Source of the DNA: Granulicella cerasi
Lineage (GTDB): Bacteria > Acidobacteriota > Terriglobia > Terriglobales > Acidobacteriaceae
Assembly (NCBI RefSeq): GCF_025685575.1
Contig: NZ_JAGSYD010000001.1
Span: 685,852 to 749,851 of the forward strand
Direction of reading: 5' to 3'
DNA: 64,000 nt
Shown in pieces: positions 19,694 to 28,733 of the stretch (position 1 is the stretch's first letter; every line of letters begins with the position of its first letter). Made by a program: the position numbers and the translations under genes. A model generated the notes under the pieces. The model made no database searches, had not been told where the DNA came from, and worked only from the letters and a program-made list of their open reading frames with translations.

Positions 19694-19851
19694 CGAAATT
19701 CCCTTTCCGTATCGAGGGCGCAGTGTGACTCAGAGCCGCCCTAAGAAAACTCCCCATGCTGAATTCTTTTGAGGGTCAGTTGAAAAGGGCTTATACGGTA
19801 GAGAAGGGGTAGCGTTCGGCAAGCGTATTTATTTCAAGGACTTCGGTGGAC

Positions 19852-19870
19852 GTATCAAGCCGCTTGATAC
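19852..19870. promoter_or_regulatory. 19-bp palindromic operator candidate
   Basis: GTATCAAGCCGCTTGATAC is a perfect 9-bp inverted repeat around a single C, in the leader of the putative membrane regulator and about 160 bases upstream of the divergent GH3 gene. TTGATAC half-sites are common in LacI-type sugar operators. Its position fits control of either unit. Confidence 0.55.
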
Positions 19871-19902
19871 ACTTATCTGTGGGTTCAGGAAGCCCTCTCG
19901 CC

Positions 19903-21159
19903 ATGCCCGAGCCGATGCAAAGCGACGCAATGCGCTCCCCGATCGACGGGCCGGCGGTGCTGCATCAGCTCGAGTTGCTGCTGGCGAGCCCGCTCTTTAA
20001 TCAGAGCAAGCGGTACCCCGCGTTCCTTCGCTACGTGGTCGAGAAGACGCTGAGCGATGACGAAGAGGACCTCAAGGAACGGACGATCGGCGTCGAAGTC
20101 TTCGGGCGACAGCCGACCTATGACACCAGCCTTGACCCCACCGTTCGCCTCACTGCGGCGGAAGTGCGGAAGCGCCTCGCGCAGTATTACCAACAGGCTG
20201 AGCACGCCGGGCAGCTGCAAATCGAGATTCGCGCGGGTTCCTACGTGCCGCTTTTCAGTTGGCCACAGGGTGAGACGCAGACGGTTTCCACGCCGGCGGT
20301 TGTCGCCGTGTCCGAGCCTTCGCCGAGCGAGGCCGAGATCGCAGGCCTGCAACCCGTCGCCGAACTCCCTTCCTCCGGCGGAGTGAAGTGGGCGGGCATC
20401 ACCTTGCTTGTGCTGGTCATCCTGGGCGGCGTCGGAGCGTGGTTGGTGCTGCGCCAACGCAACTCGGAGCCGGCAGACAAGCTTTTCTGGAGCGCGGTCC
20501 TGAGCGATCCGAACCCGGCGCTGATCGTGATCCCCGACCTTTCCAAGTCGGACCTCGCGCCCAAAGCTCCGGAGTCGGCGGAGACCACGATCCTTGCCCA
20601 CATCACGAACAGTCATCTCGTTGATTTCAATGACAGTGTGGCGCTCTCGAATATCGCAGCGAAGCTGGGCAAATTGGAGAAGCACTTCAGCGTTCGCCTC
20701 TCTTCGGAGACAACCTATACCGACCTGCAGAACGGACCGAGCATTCTGGTCGGCGCGGCGGACAATCCGTGGTGCCTGCGCCTGATGGAGCCGCTGCCGT
20801 TCCGCATCGCGCGCCGCAACGACACGCTGTTTTTTGACATCCTGCAGCGCGATAAACCCGGTGTTCATGCGTGGTTTGTGGACCTTACGCAGCCTTACAC
20901 GAGCCTGCAGCAGGATTACGGCATCGTTGCGCGCCTCAGTGACACCATGACTGGCAGACCGGTCCTGATCGTTGCGGGCATTGGTCAGAACGGCACTACA
21001 GCAGGCATTCGCCTCCTCACGGACCCCGAACTCCAGCGTGTCGTCGCTGCAGCTGCTCCCAGAAACTGGGCAGGCCGGAACTTCGAGATCGTCTTCAAGA
21101 CGCAGATCATTCAGGACCGCTTTGGACCGCCTGAGATCGTTGAAAAGGCGTTCTGGTAG
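19903..21159 (+). CDS. Single-pass membrane protein with conserved N-terminal regulatory-like block
   Basis: This protein has 418 residues from the ATG (MPEPMQSDAM), with AGGAAG 10 bases upstream. An in-frame GTG at 19846 preceded by AAGGA is possible, but it would place the palindrome inside the coding region. Residues ~15-110 (YPAFLRYVVEKTL, LKERTIGVEVFGRQPTYD, VRLTAAEVRKRLAQYY) match a block I recall from many acidobacterial and other soil-bacterial proteins, in which it precedes variable domains; its biochemical role is unproven. A transmembrane segment (ITLLVLVILGGVGAWLVL, about 180-198) follows. The ~210-residue exterior part (DPNPALIVIPDLSKSDLAP, SILVGAADNPWCLRLME) has no family I recognise. 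Divergence from GH3 suggests a signalling or regulatory role. Confidence 0.7.
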   Translation: MPEPMQSDAMRSPIDGPAVLHQLELLLASPLFNQSKRYPAFLRYVVEKTLSDDEEDLKERTIGVEVFGRQPTYDTSLDPTVRLTAAEVRKRLAQYYQQAEHAGQLQIEIRAGSYVPLFSWPQGETQTVSTPAVVAVSEPSPSEAEIAGLQPVAELPSSGGVKWAGITLLVLVILGGVGAWLVLRQRNSEPADKLFWSAVLSDPNPALIVIPDLSKSDLAPKAPESAETTILAHITNSHLVDFNDSVALSNIAAKLGKLEKHFSVRLSSETTYTDLQNGPSILVGAADNPWCLRLMEPLPFRIARRNDTLFFDILQRDKPGVHAWFVDLTQPYTSLQQDYGIVARLSDTMTGRPVLIVAGIGQNGTTAGIRLLTDPELQRVVAAAAPRNWAGRNFEIVFKTQIIQDRFGPPEIVEKAFW

Positions 21160-21711
21160 AGGCTGTCCGCCTTCCCCGGGGCGAAATGGCGCTTGGAGCT
21201 GATCGTTTTGCCACTAGCGAAAACCCACGAAAGAGCGAGCTGTTCGACTTTTAGAGCGGTCCGGTGGGTGGGGCGATGTGGCATACTGGATGCAATGAAG
21301 AGCCTTCACCAGCTTTGTTGTTGTTGCACTCCGTCTCTGTAGACGATGAGTGGCGGTTCGCGCTGTGCGTGGCCGTAAGACAGCAAACAAATTGAGCCTG
21401 GATGCGAGGAAGACCTCGCTGGACTCAGTGCTCAGGGCAAATTCATGGACTCCCATCTCTTTCTGCAACCGACTGGCAAGCTCGTTGACACGCGATGTCG
21501 CGTTTTTGTCACCTGTTGTCGCTTGGCTCCGTTGAGCGTGTAATCACTGCATAATCAGTCATTTAGTGATTTGAGCCCGGGTTCAATTCTTACAAAATGA
21601 AAAATCTCCGATAAACAGTGCTTTACAGGCGCCATGATTGGCGCCAAAATCGGAGCAACGCAGCCACAAGTAGCTTTCATACATAAAAAGTAAGGCGAGG
21701 AATCTTTGCTT
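21160..21711. other. Long non-coding region upstream of the second TonB receptor
   Basis: This stretch of about 550 bases has no supportable gene. It holds an inverted repeat AATCACT/AGTGATT (21542-21548 and 21565-21571, 16-base loop) and a pair of GGCGCC palindromes near 21630-21650. The second half is AT-richer by eye, as expected for a promoter region of the receptor/ABC operon. No -35/-10 pair could be assigned with confidence. Confidence 0.5.
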
Positions 21712-24700
21712 ATGCGCTTCTTTCAATTTCGGGCCTTGGGCGTACTCTTGTTTCTTCTTCTCGCTGCTGGTTCGCTGCCGGGTGCAGCGCAAACAGCGGC
21801 TGTGCTTTCCGGGTTGGTGACAGACCCGTCGGGATCGGTGATTCCGGGAGCGACGCTGGACCTGACGAACCTCGACACCGGTGCGGTGCGCACGCTGCAC
21901 GCGAGTGCGGATGGTCGCTACACCTTTGCGCAGCTGGCGCCGGGCAACTATCGCCTGGTGATTTCGCAGAACGGCTTTCAGCGCGGCGAGTATGACCACA
22001 TCACGCTGACGGTTTCGCAGTCTGCGGACCTGAACGTGAAGCTTGCGGCGGGCTCGGTCGAGCAGACCGTGACGGTGAGCGCGGAGTCGGAGCGCCTGCT
22101 CGATTCGGCGACCGATACGGGTACGCTGCTGCCGGAGAAGGCGATTGAAGCGCTGCCGATCAATGGTCGCGACTACGCGCGTTTTGCCATGTTGACCCCA
22201 GGTGCGGTGGCGACGACGAACATCATCGCGAACATCAGCTTCAACGGGCAGCAGATTACGGCGAACCGTTTCACGATCGATGGCATTGACGCGACGCGTG
22301 TCGATTATCCGTACATTGCGAATGGCTTCGAGCGCGGTGCCCGCTTGCTCACGGGTTCGCTTGAGACGATCTCGCAGTTCCGCTCCATGGTGGATGTGTA
22401 TCCGGCCGAGTATGGCCGCTCTGCGGGCGCGTATGTGAACATCGCGACGAAGAGTGGAAGCAACCGCTTCCACGGTTCGGTCTACGACTTCCTTCGCAAT
22501 GACTTCTTCGATGCTCGCAACTACTTCAACGCGAAGCCGGCGCATCAGGCCGAGACGCGCTTCAATGATTTCGGTGGAAGCATCAGCGGGCCGATCTTCC
22601 GCGACAAGACGTTCCTGTTCCTGAACTACGAAGGTACTCGCCAGATCATCGGCATCACGCAGAGCAACACCACGATGAGCGATGCCTATCGCGCACAGGT
22701 TTTGGCGAAGTCGCCGGCACTGGCGCCGATCGTGGCAAATTTCCCGACGGGCGGTGTGTTCAAGGATGCCAACACGAACACGTTGACGACCACGGGCAAC
22801 GTGAGTGTGCGTGAGGACACGGGCAGCGCTCGTATCGATCAGCAGTTCGGGCAGAACAATACTTTCTATGCTCGCTTCAACGTGAATGATTCCTACGTGA
22901 GCGGTGTGAACTTCGGTGTCTTCTCGACGGCGCAGGGTGTGAACGATCATCAGAACGTGCCGATCCGCACGACGAACGTTGCGATCCACGATCAGCAGTT
23001 GATCGGTGCTCACTTCATCAATGAGTTTCTCGCGGGCGTTCAGCGCTTCGACAGCTTGATTGAGTCGCAGGAGACGACGCCGCTGACGACGATCACCGGG
23101 TTCTCAATCGTTCCTGGTTCGCGTGGTCGTCAGGCGAATGTGAACACGAGTTGGCAGATTGGCGACAACATGACGTATGTGATCGGCAACCACACGTTGA
23201 AGTGGGGCCTCGGCGCGTACCGTCTGGACATTGACAACCGCACGGCCGCTACGCAGACCATCACGTATACGTCGATCGCGGACTTCATCAACAACAGCGC
23301 GAACAGCGCGGGCCAGACGGGCGCGAACCCTGGTTCGTCGACGCGTTCGTATGAGACTGACACCTTCGTGCAGGACACCTGGAAGGCAAGCCCGAAGCTG
23401 ACGGTCGACTATGGTGTGCGTTGGGATTTCCAGACCACGCCGTGGGACATCTACAACAAGGTGCAGACGTTCCTTCCGACGACGAACGCGCTCTCGGTGC
23501 CTGGCTATGCGTGGTACGACCAGACGTATCGGGACTTCTCGCCGCGCTTCGGCATCAACTATCGCGTGTTGCCGCGCCTCTCGATTCGTACGGGCTTCGG
23601 CATCTTCTATCAACAGTTCCCGCTGTACTCCACCAACCAGTTGGCGACGAACAACGCTGCAGGAACCACGTCGCTGCTGCGTGCTTCTACGCCGACGCTC
23701 AGCTATCCGCTGGACGCGTATCTCGCGCTTCCGTCGGTGGCAAAGCCTGCGGTTGCTGGATTCCAGTCGAGCAAGCCGGACCAGTACACCGAGCAGTGGC
23801 ACCTTACCACCGAGACGTCGCTTTCGAAGGACGCGAACTTGCTGGTCGCTTACGTTGGCAACCGCAGCTTGCATCTTCGTCAGCAGCAGAACGTAAACCT
23901 CTATAGCCCGACACTCGCAGCTCGTCCGCTGACGAACTACGCGAACGTGCTGGTGGAGCAGGAGCAGGGCATCAGCAACTACAACGCTCTGCATGTTCAG
24001 TTCACGCAGCGCATGCATCACGGTCTGTTTGCGACGGCGAGCTACTCGTACGCTCACGGTCTCGACAACGTTGCGGACAACGGCATCTCGAGCAGCAATC
24101 CTCTGCAGCCGCAGACGTTCAATGACTGGCGCTCGGAGTACGGCAATGCGACCAGCGATATTCGTCACAGCTTGAACTACAGCCTGACGTACGATCTTCC
24201 GTTTGGTAAGGACCGTGCGTTCCTGGCGAACTCCGGTTCGGTCGTGGACCGTTTGGCTGGCGGATGGCAGATTGCGAGCATCGGGTTCTTCCGTACCGGC
24301 GCGCCGGAGACGATCCTGATTGGCGTGAACACGTCCGGTAACCAGAACACGACAAACCAGCGTCCGAACCGCGTGAAGGGAGTGAGCCAGTACGCAGCGC
24401 ATAAGTCTGTGTCGCAATGGTTCAACCCCGCTGCGTTCTCCACCCCGGCTGCGGGAACCGTTGGCAACCTCGGCCGCAACACGGTCTATGGACAGAGCTT
24501 CAATCAGCTGGACATGTCGTTGTTGAAGAACACGAAGATCACAGAGAAGGCGCACCTGCAGCTCCGCTGGGAAGTGTTCAATGTGCCGAACCATCCTCTG
24601 TTCGCGCTCCCGAGCAACACCTTCAACACGTCGTCGTTCGGTCAGATTCTGAACACCTACGGCCGTACGACGGGTTCGGGTACGTCACGACAGATGCAAC

Positions 24701-24723
24701 TCGGTGCCAAGGTCATCTTCTAG
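21712..24723 (+). CDS. Oar-like TonB-dependent outer-membrane receptor (second)
   Basis: This protein of about 1003 residues starts at ATG (MRFFQFRALG), with GCGAGGA about 9 bases upstream; a TTG two codons earlier is less likely. A signal peptide (LLLAAGSLPGAAQ) is followed by the carboxypeptidase-regulatory-like domain (AVLSGLVTDPSGSVIPGATL), then the plug (ISFNGQQITANRFTIDGIDA, VNIATKSGSNRFHGSVYDFL) and the barrel (GGSISGPIFRDKTFLFLNYE, ETDTFVQDTWKASP), ending in RQMQLGAKVIF. It is shorter than the receptor at 9815 and only moderately similar to it. It lies 48 bases before the ABC permease gene on the same strand and is therefore the probable outer-membrane gate for that uptake system. Confidence 0.9.
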   Translation: MRFFQFRALGVLLFLLLAAGSLPGAAQTAAVLSGLVTDPSGSVIPGATLDLTNLDTGAVRTLHASADGRYTFAQLAPGNYRLVISQNGFQRGEYDHITLTVSQSADLNVKLAAGSVEQTVTVSAESERLLDSATDTGTLLPEKAIEALPINGRDYARFAMLTPGAVATTNIIANISFNGQQITANRFTIDGIDATRVDYPYIANGFERGARLLTGSLETISQFRSMVDVYPAEYGRSAGAYVNIATKSGSNRFHGSVYDFLRNDFFDARNYFNAKPAHQAETRFNDFGGSISGPIFRDKTFLFLNYEGTRQIIGITQSNTTMSDAYRAQVLAKSPALAPIVANFPTGGVFKDANTNTLTTTGNVSVREDTGSARIDQQFGQNNTFYARFNVNDSYVSGVNFGVFSTAQGVNDHQNVPIRTTNVAIHDQQLIGAHFINEFLAGVQRFDSLIESQETTPLTTITGFSIVPGSRGRQANVNTSWQIGDNMTYVIGNHTLKWGLGAYRLDIDNRTAATQTITYTSIADFINNSANSAGQTGANPGSSTRSYETDTFVQDTWKASPKLTVDYGVRWDFQTTPWDIYNKVQTFLPTTNALSVPGYAWYDQTYRDFSPRFGINYRVLPRLSIRTGFGIFYQQFPLYSTNQLATNNAAGTTSLLRASTPTLSYPLDAYLALPSVAKPAVAGFQSSKPDQYTEQWHLTTETSLSKDANLLVAYVGNRSLHLRQQQNVNLYSPTLAARPLTNYANVLVEQEQGISNYNALHVQFTQRMHHGLFATASYSYAHGLDNVADNGISSSNPLQPQTFNDWRSEYGNATSDIRHSLNYSLTYDLPFGKDRAFLANSGSVVDRLAGGWQIASIGFFRTGAPETILIGVNTSGNQNTTNQRPNRVKGVSQYAAHKSVSQWFNPAAFSTPAAGTVGNLGRNTVYGQSFNQLDMSLLKNTKITEKAHLQLRWEVFNVPNHPLFALPSNTFNTSSFGQILNTYGRTTGSGTSRQMQLGAKVIF

Positions 24724-24771
24724 TCTGAAGGTAAGAGGCCGTCGCACCGCTCGCAGAAAGGAGGGATCTCG

Positions 24772-25683
24772 TTGAAAGCTATTCGTCGCATATTCGACGC
24801 GATCCTGACTGTGTGGGCGGTGTTGACGGCTGTGTTTTTTCTGACGCATCTGTTGGGGGATCCGGCGACGTTGTTGTTGCCGGTGGGCGCTTCGGCTGTG
24901 GAGTTGAAAGCGCTGCGGCATGAGCTGGGTCTTGATCTCTCGTTGCCGCAGCAGTATGGACACTTTCTCTCGCAACTGTGCCGTGGGCACATGGGCGAGA
25001 GCTTTTTGTTTGCGCGGCCTGCGCTTGGTGTCGTGGTGGAGCGCCTGCCCGCGACGTTGCAGCTGGCCGCAGCTGCGCTGGTGATGGCGCTGATTTTTGG
25101 CTGCGTGGCTGGAAGCTTGATGGCGCTTCGCCGCGGCTGGTGGGTCAGTTTGATTCGCGCGCTGGTGGTGAGCGCGCAAGCGACGCCGGTGTTTCTGGTG
25201 GGGCTCGCGTCGATTCTGCTTTTTGCGATTCATCTGCGGTGGTTGCCTGCTGGCGGACGAGGCGGCGCGCTGCATCTGCTGCTGCCGGCGTTGTGCATGG
25301 CGTTGTTCCTGGGGACGCAGATCGCGCGCGTGGTGGAGTACAGCGTGCAGGGGATCGCGCAGGAGCCCTATGTGTTGGCTGCGCGCATGAAGGGCCTGCG
25401 CGCACACACGATTTTTGCGTGGTACATCTTTCGCAATGCCTTGTTTCCGCTGCTGACGTTGTTGGGTTTGCTGGTGGGCGAAATGCTCGGCGGAGCCGTA
25501 GTGGTGGAGACGGTGTTCGCGTGGCCGGGCGTGGGGCGGCTTACATTTCAGGCGCTGCAGAACGGTGATATCCCGCTGGTGATGGCCGCGGTGTTGCTGA
25601 GTTGCGTAGGCGTTGTCGCTGCGAATCTTATAGTGGATCTGCTTTATATCGCGCTTGATCCGCGACTGCGGAGGGCTGCATGA
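24772..25683 (+). CDS. dppB: Dipeptide/oligopeptide-type ABC transporter permease (DppB-like)
   Basis: This 303-residue inner-membrane protein starts at TTG, with a textbook AAAGGAGG seven bases upstream. It has an N-terminal segment (FDAILTVWAVLTAVFFLTHL), the family's LGDPATLLLP and LRHELGLDLSLPQQYGHFL motifs, and about six membrane helices. The EAA coupling loop is EPYVLAARMKGLRAHTIF and the C-terminus carries ETVFAWPGVGRLTFQAL. It forms the channel with the next gene, whose start overlaps its stop (ATGA). Substrates of this family include peptides, nickel, opines and glycosides. The partner enzymes here suggest an unusual amide or oxidisable small molecule rather than peptides. Confidence 0.92.
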   Translation: MKAIRRIFDAILTVWAVLTAVFFLTHLLGDPATLLLPVGASAVELKALRHELGLDLSLPQQYGHFLSQLCRGHMGESFLFARPALGVVVERLPATLQLAAAALVMALIFGCVAGSLMALRRGWWVSLIRALVVSAQATPVFLVGLASILLFAIHLRWLPAGGRGGALHLLLPALCMALFLGTQIARVVEYSVQGIAQEPYVLAARMKGLRAHTIFAWYIFRNALFPLLTLLGLLVGEMLGGAVVVETVFAWPGVGRLTFQALQNGDIPLVMAAVLLSCVGVVAANLIVDLLYIALDPRLRRAA

Positions 25684-26531
25684 GCAAGCGTGCTTTCGTG
25701 CTGCCCGTACGCGGGCTTGGCGATGTGGAGCTAACGGCTGCGGGTGTCGCTGGTGCCGTGATCTTTGCGTTGATCGTGCTGTCGGCGTTGCTGGCACCGG
25801 TGCTGCCGCTGCAGAGTCCGCTGCATCTTGATCTGCATCATCGCTTCGCTGCACCTTTCGTAGACGAGCATCTGCTGGGCACCGACCAGCTTGGTCGCGA
25901 CCTGCTGAGCCGCGTGGTTTACGGTGGTCGCTCGACGTTGGTGATCGCCTCGAGTGCAACGGTGTTTGGGGTGGTGGTCGGCACTGTACTGGGGTTGATC
26001 GCCGGGTTCTATCGCGGGTTCGCGGAGACGATCATCATGCGGCTGGTCGACATTGAGTTGTCGATTCCGATGATGCTGCTGGCGCTGCTGGTGATTGCGG
26101 TGCTTGGTCCGAGCCTGTTGAACCTCATCGTAGTGCTGGGTCTTACGGCGTGGGTGCGTGCGGCGCGCATGGTGCGTGCAGAGGCGATGGTGCTGCGCAG
26201 CAAGGACTTCGTCGCGGCGGCGTATGTGATGGGAGTAAGCCCTGCGCGGGTGTTGGTGCGGCACCTGCTGCCGAACGTGCTGTCGACGGTGCTGACTGTC
26301 GCGACGCTCGAGCTCTCGCGCATCGTGCTGCTGGAAGTGAGCCTGAGTTTTCTTGGCCTGGGTGCGCAGCCGCCGAACCCTTCGTGGGGACGCATGTTGG
26401 CCGAGAGCCGTAGTTATCTTTCCGCGAGTCCGTGGCTGATTGTGGTGCCCGGCGCTGCGGTGCTTCTCACCGTTCTCAGTATCAACCTCATCAGCGATGC
26501 GGTGCGCCGCTCGCTGCAACCTCAGCTCTAG
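25680..26531 (+). CDS. dppC: Dipeptide/oligopeptide-type ABC transporter permease (DppC-like)
   Basis: This 283-residue inner-membrane protein overlaps the DppB-like gene by four bases. The motifs are those of DppC/OppC: LLGTDQLGRDLLSRVVYGGR after the first helix, the EAA loop RSKDFVAAAYVMGVSPARV, and LLEVSLSFLGLGAQPPNPS near the C-terminus. The usual extra N-terminal cytoplasmic helix is short. It pairs with the preceding permease and with the two ATPases encoded downstream. Confidence 0.92.
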   Translation: MSKRAFVLPVRGLGDVELTAAGVAGAVIFALIVLSALLAPVLPLQSPLHLDLHHRFAAPFVDEHLLGTDQLGRDLLSRVVYGGRSTLVIASSATVFGVVVGTVLGLIAGFYRGFAETIIMRLVDIELSIPMMLLALLVIAVLGPSLLNLIVVLGLTAWVRAARMVRAEAMVLRSKDFVAAAYVMGVSPARVLVRHLLPNVLSTVLTVATLELSRIVLLEVSLSFLGLGAQPPNPSWGRMLAESRSYLSASPWLIVVPGAAVLLTVLSINLISDAVRRSLQPQL

Positions 26532-26550
26532 AAGAAGGAAAAGGAACAAC

Positions 26551-27723
26551 GTGAGCAACAGCCTCGAGACAATGCGTACACAGATGAAGGCACAGGGCGT
26601 CGACGTGATGGTCTGTTTCAAGCCGGAGACGACCTTCCACCTCAGCGGGTTCAACCCGATCATCTACAGCCATCCGGTGATCGCGATTGTGCCTGCCGAT
26701 GGTGCGCCTGTGTTGCTGATTCATGCGCTGCGCGATGATCATGCACGCCGCGAGTCGCGCATCAGCGACATTCGCCTGTACGGTGCGTGGTCGACGAAGG
26801 TGACGATGGGGCCGAGCTGGTTGAAGGCGCTGGAGCAGATTCTTTCAGAGGCTGGTGTGCTCGAAGGAACGATCGGCTTCGAAGGCGACTACCTGCCGGT
26901 GGCTTACCTGAAGAAGCTTGAGAGCATTGCGCCGAAGGCCACGTTTGCGGATGTATCGAAGGTGTTGTTCCAGGCGCGTTTGATCAAGAGCCCGGCAGAG
27001 ATTGCGAACGCTCGCATCGCTGCCCGCTTTGCCGACGCGGGTGTGGAGCGCGGTATCGAGGTGCTTGCGGCCGGCGGCTCGGAACGCGAGATCACGATCG
27101 AAGCGATGCATGCGATGAACAAGCTGTGGCTGAATGAGTATCCGGATGTGGAGACGGGTGCGTTCGGCAGCCTTGAAGGCGGCGTGCAGAGCGCGCTGTG
27201 GGCATGGTGCCTTACGGGCGAGCGCATTCTCATCAACTGCGATAGCCCGAGCCTGACGAAGCCGAAGGCGGGCGACATCACGCTGATCTACATCTGGGCC
27301 CCGGCGAACGGGATCTATGTGGAGAACGAGCGTTCGATTGCGAAGGGGGAGCTTTCGGCCGAGAAGCAGAAGGCGTTTGAGTGCGTGTTGACGGCACGCG
27401 AAGAGGCCGCGAAGTTGATCGCTCCGGGCAAGCCGATTGCTGACGTCTTCCACCAGGTGAAGGAGACGTACACGCGTCTTGGCTTTGGCAAGTACATCCC
27501 GGGCCGCATCGGCCACGGTATGGGGCTGGGTGCGCACGAAGAGCCTTCGCTCGACGGCAAGACGACGTTGCTGTTTGAGCCAGGCATGATGTTCACGTTT
27601 GAGCCGAACCTCCGCGTGCCGGAGTGGGGCGGCCTGCAGCACTCGGACACGTTGCTCATCACGGAGAACGGATACGAGTCGCTGACGAAGACACCGAACG
27701 GCTTGCTGCAGGTGGGTGCGTAG
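26551..27723 (+). CDS. Creatinase/prolidase-like M24 protein with altered metal ligands
   Basis: This 390-residue protein has a GTG start after AAGGAAAAGGA. An N-terminal creatinase-type domain (about 1-140) is followed by a pita-bread M24 domain. Aligned by eye with metal-dependent prolidases, the first Asp ligand is Y247 (LIYIWA), the second is E258 (YVENERSI), His is kept at H322 (GHGMGLGAHEEP), one Glu is kept at E351 (FTFEP) and the last Glu is S365 (LQHSDTLL). The NER at 259-261 resembles the LER of creatinase, a metal-free C-N hydrolase. A cytoplasmic amidinohydrolase/amidase-like activity on the imported substrate is therefore more likely than peptidase action; this is inference. It lies between the permease and ATPase genes of the transporter operon, five bases before the next gene. 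Confidence 0.85.
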   Translation: MSNSLETMRTQMKAQGVDVMVCFKPETTFHLSGFNPIIYSHPVIAIVPADGAPVLLIHALRDDHARRESRISDIRLYGAWSTKVTMGPSWLKALEQILSEAGVLEGTIGFEGDYLPVAYLKKLESIAPKATFADVSKVLFQARLIKSPAEIANARIAARFADAGVERGIEVLAAGGSEREITIEAMHAMNKLWLNEYPDVETGAFGSLEGGVQSALWAWCLTGERILINCDSPSLTKPKAGDITLIYIWAPANGIYVENERSIAKGELSAEKQKAFECVLTAREEAAKLIAPGKPIADVFHQVKETYTRLGFGKYIPGRIGHGMGLGAHEEPSLDGKTTLLFEPGMMFTFEPNLRVPEWGGLQHSDTLLITENGYESLTKTPNGLLQVGA

Positions 27724-27728
27724 AGACG

Positions 27729-28733
27729 ATGGCGTTGCTCGAGGTCAATGAGTTGGTCGTGCATATCCCGGTCCGCGAAGGTACTGTCTTCGCGGTCAAC
27801 GGGATCTCCTACGCGTTGCATGCGCAGGAGGCACTGGCCACCATTGGCGAGAGCGGAAGCGGGAAGAGCGTGCATGTGTTGGGAATGCTCGGACTGCTGC
27901 GGGGCAAGGCGATTGTCGAAGGCGATGTGAAGTTTGAGGGGCGCTCGCTGCTGACGATGAGCGAGCGTGAGTTGAGCGAGATTCGCGGGCGCGAGATTGG
28001 CTATGTACCGCAGGACCCGATGTCTTCGTTGAATCCCGTGCTGACGATTCAGCAACAGTTGGAAGACACGCTGCAGCGGCACTCATCGTTGGGGCGTGGG
28101 GAGCGGCGCACGCGCTGCGAAGAGTTGCTCGACATGGTCGGCATCGTTGAGCCGAAGCGTGCGCTGGAGCAGTATCCGCATCAGCTTTCGGGTGGTATGC
28201 GACAGCGCGTGATGATTGCGATGGCTGTGGCTTGCGGGCCGAAGCTGTTGATTGCGGATGAGCCGACGACGGCGCTCGATGTGACGGTGCAGGCGCGCAT
28301 TGTGGAGATGGTGCAGCGACTGCGCAAGCAGCTTGGGCTGGCGGTGTTGTGGATCACGCATGATCTTGCGGTGACCGCGATGCTGGCGGAGACGGTGCAG
28401 GTGATGTACGCGGGCCGCATGTTGGAGCGTGGGCCGGTGCGCTCGATCTATCGCGATCCGCGAAATGCGTACACGTATGGTTTGCTGCGTTCGACGCCCG
28501 ATCCCCGGCGTCAGGAGCAGCGGTTGCCGCAGATGGATGGGCAGTTGCCGCGCGCGACAGAACGCGTCGTGGGCGACCCGTTTGCTCCGCGTAATCCTTT
28601 TGCGACGGCACGATGCTTTGAAGAGATGCCACCGATGTTGCCGGTGGTTGATGGCGAGCCTGGGCATGAAGTGGCGGCGTGGTATGACCTGAAGGCTGAG
28701 TTGGCGCGGCGAGGAGGCGATGCATGGAAGTGA
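27729..28733 (+). CDS. dppD: Oligopeptide-type ABC transporter ATP-binding protein (DppD-like)
   Basis: This 334-residue protein starts at ATG (MALLEVNELVVHIPVREG); the ribosome site is weak, and coupling to the M24 gene five bases upstream is likely. Walker A is GESGSGKSV, the Q-loop is GYVPQDPMSSLNP, the signature is LSGGMRQRV, Walker B is LLIADEPTTALD and the H-loop is ITHDL. The C-terminal oligopeptide/dipeptide module (GLLRSTPDPRRQEQRLPQM) is present. It energises the two permeases together with the next gene, which it overlaps by ten bases. Confidence 0.94.
   Translation: MALLEVNELVVHIPVREGTVFAVNGISYALHAQEALATIGESGSGKSVHVLGMLGLLRGKAIVEGDVKFEGRSLLTMSERELSEIRGREIGYVPQDPMSSLNPVLTIQQQLEDTLQRHSSLGRGERRTRCEELLDMVGIVEPKRALEQYPHQLSGGMRQRVMIAMAVACGPKLLIADEPTTALDVTVQARIVEMVQRLRKQLGLAVLWITHDLAVTAMLAETVQVMYAGRMLERGPVRSIYRDPRNAYTYGLLRSTPDPRRQEQRLPQMDGQLPRATERVVGDPFAPRNPFATARCFEEMPPMLPVVDGEPGHEVAAWYDLKAELARRGGDAWK

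Noticed and set aside
17228..19744. 838-codon plus-strand frame opposite the GH3 gene
   Set aside because: Antisense of a clear GH3 enzyme; repetitive Arg/Val-rich product with no signal peptide or domain.
21630..21650. Two GGCGCC motifs near the second TonB receptor
   Set aside because: Self-palindromic 6-mers are expected by chance in GC-rich DNA; no further symmetry supports an operator.
21583..24594. Long Arg/His-rich minus-strand frames opposite the second TonB receptor
   Set aside because: Same reason: shadow frames with no recognisable domains.
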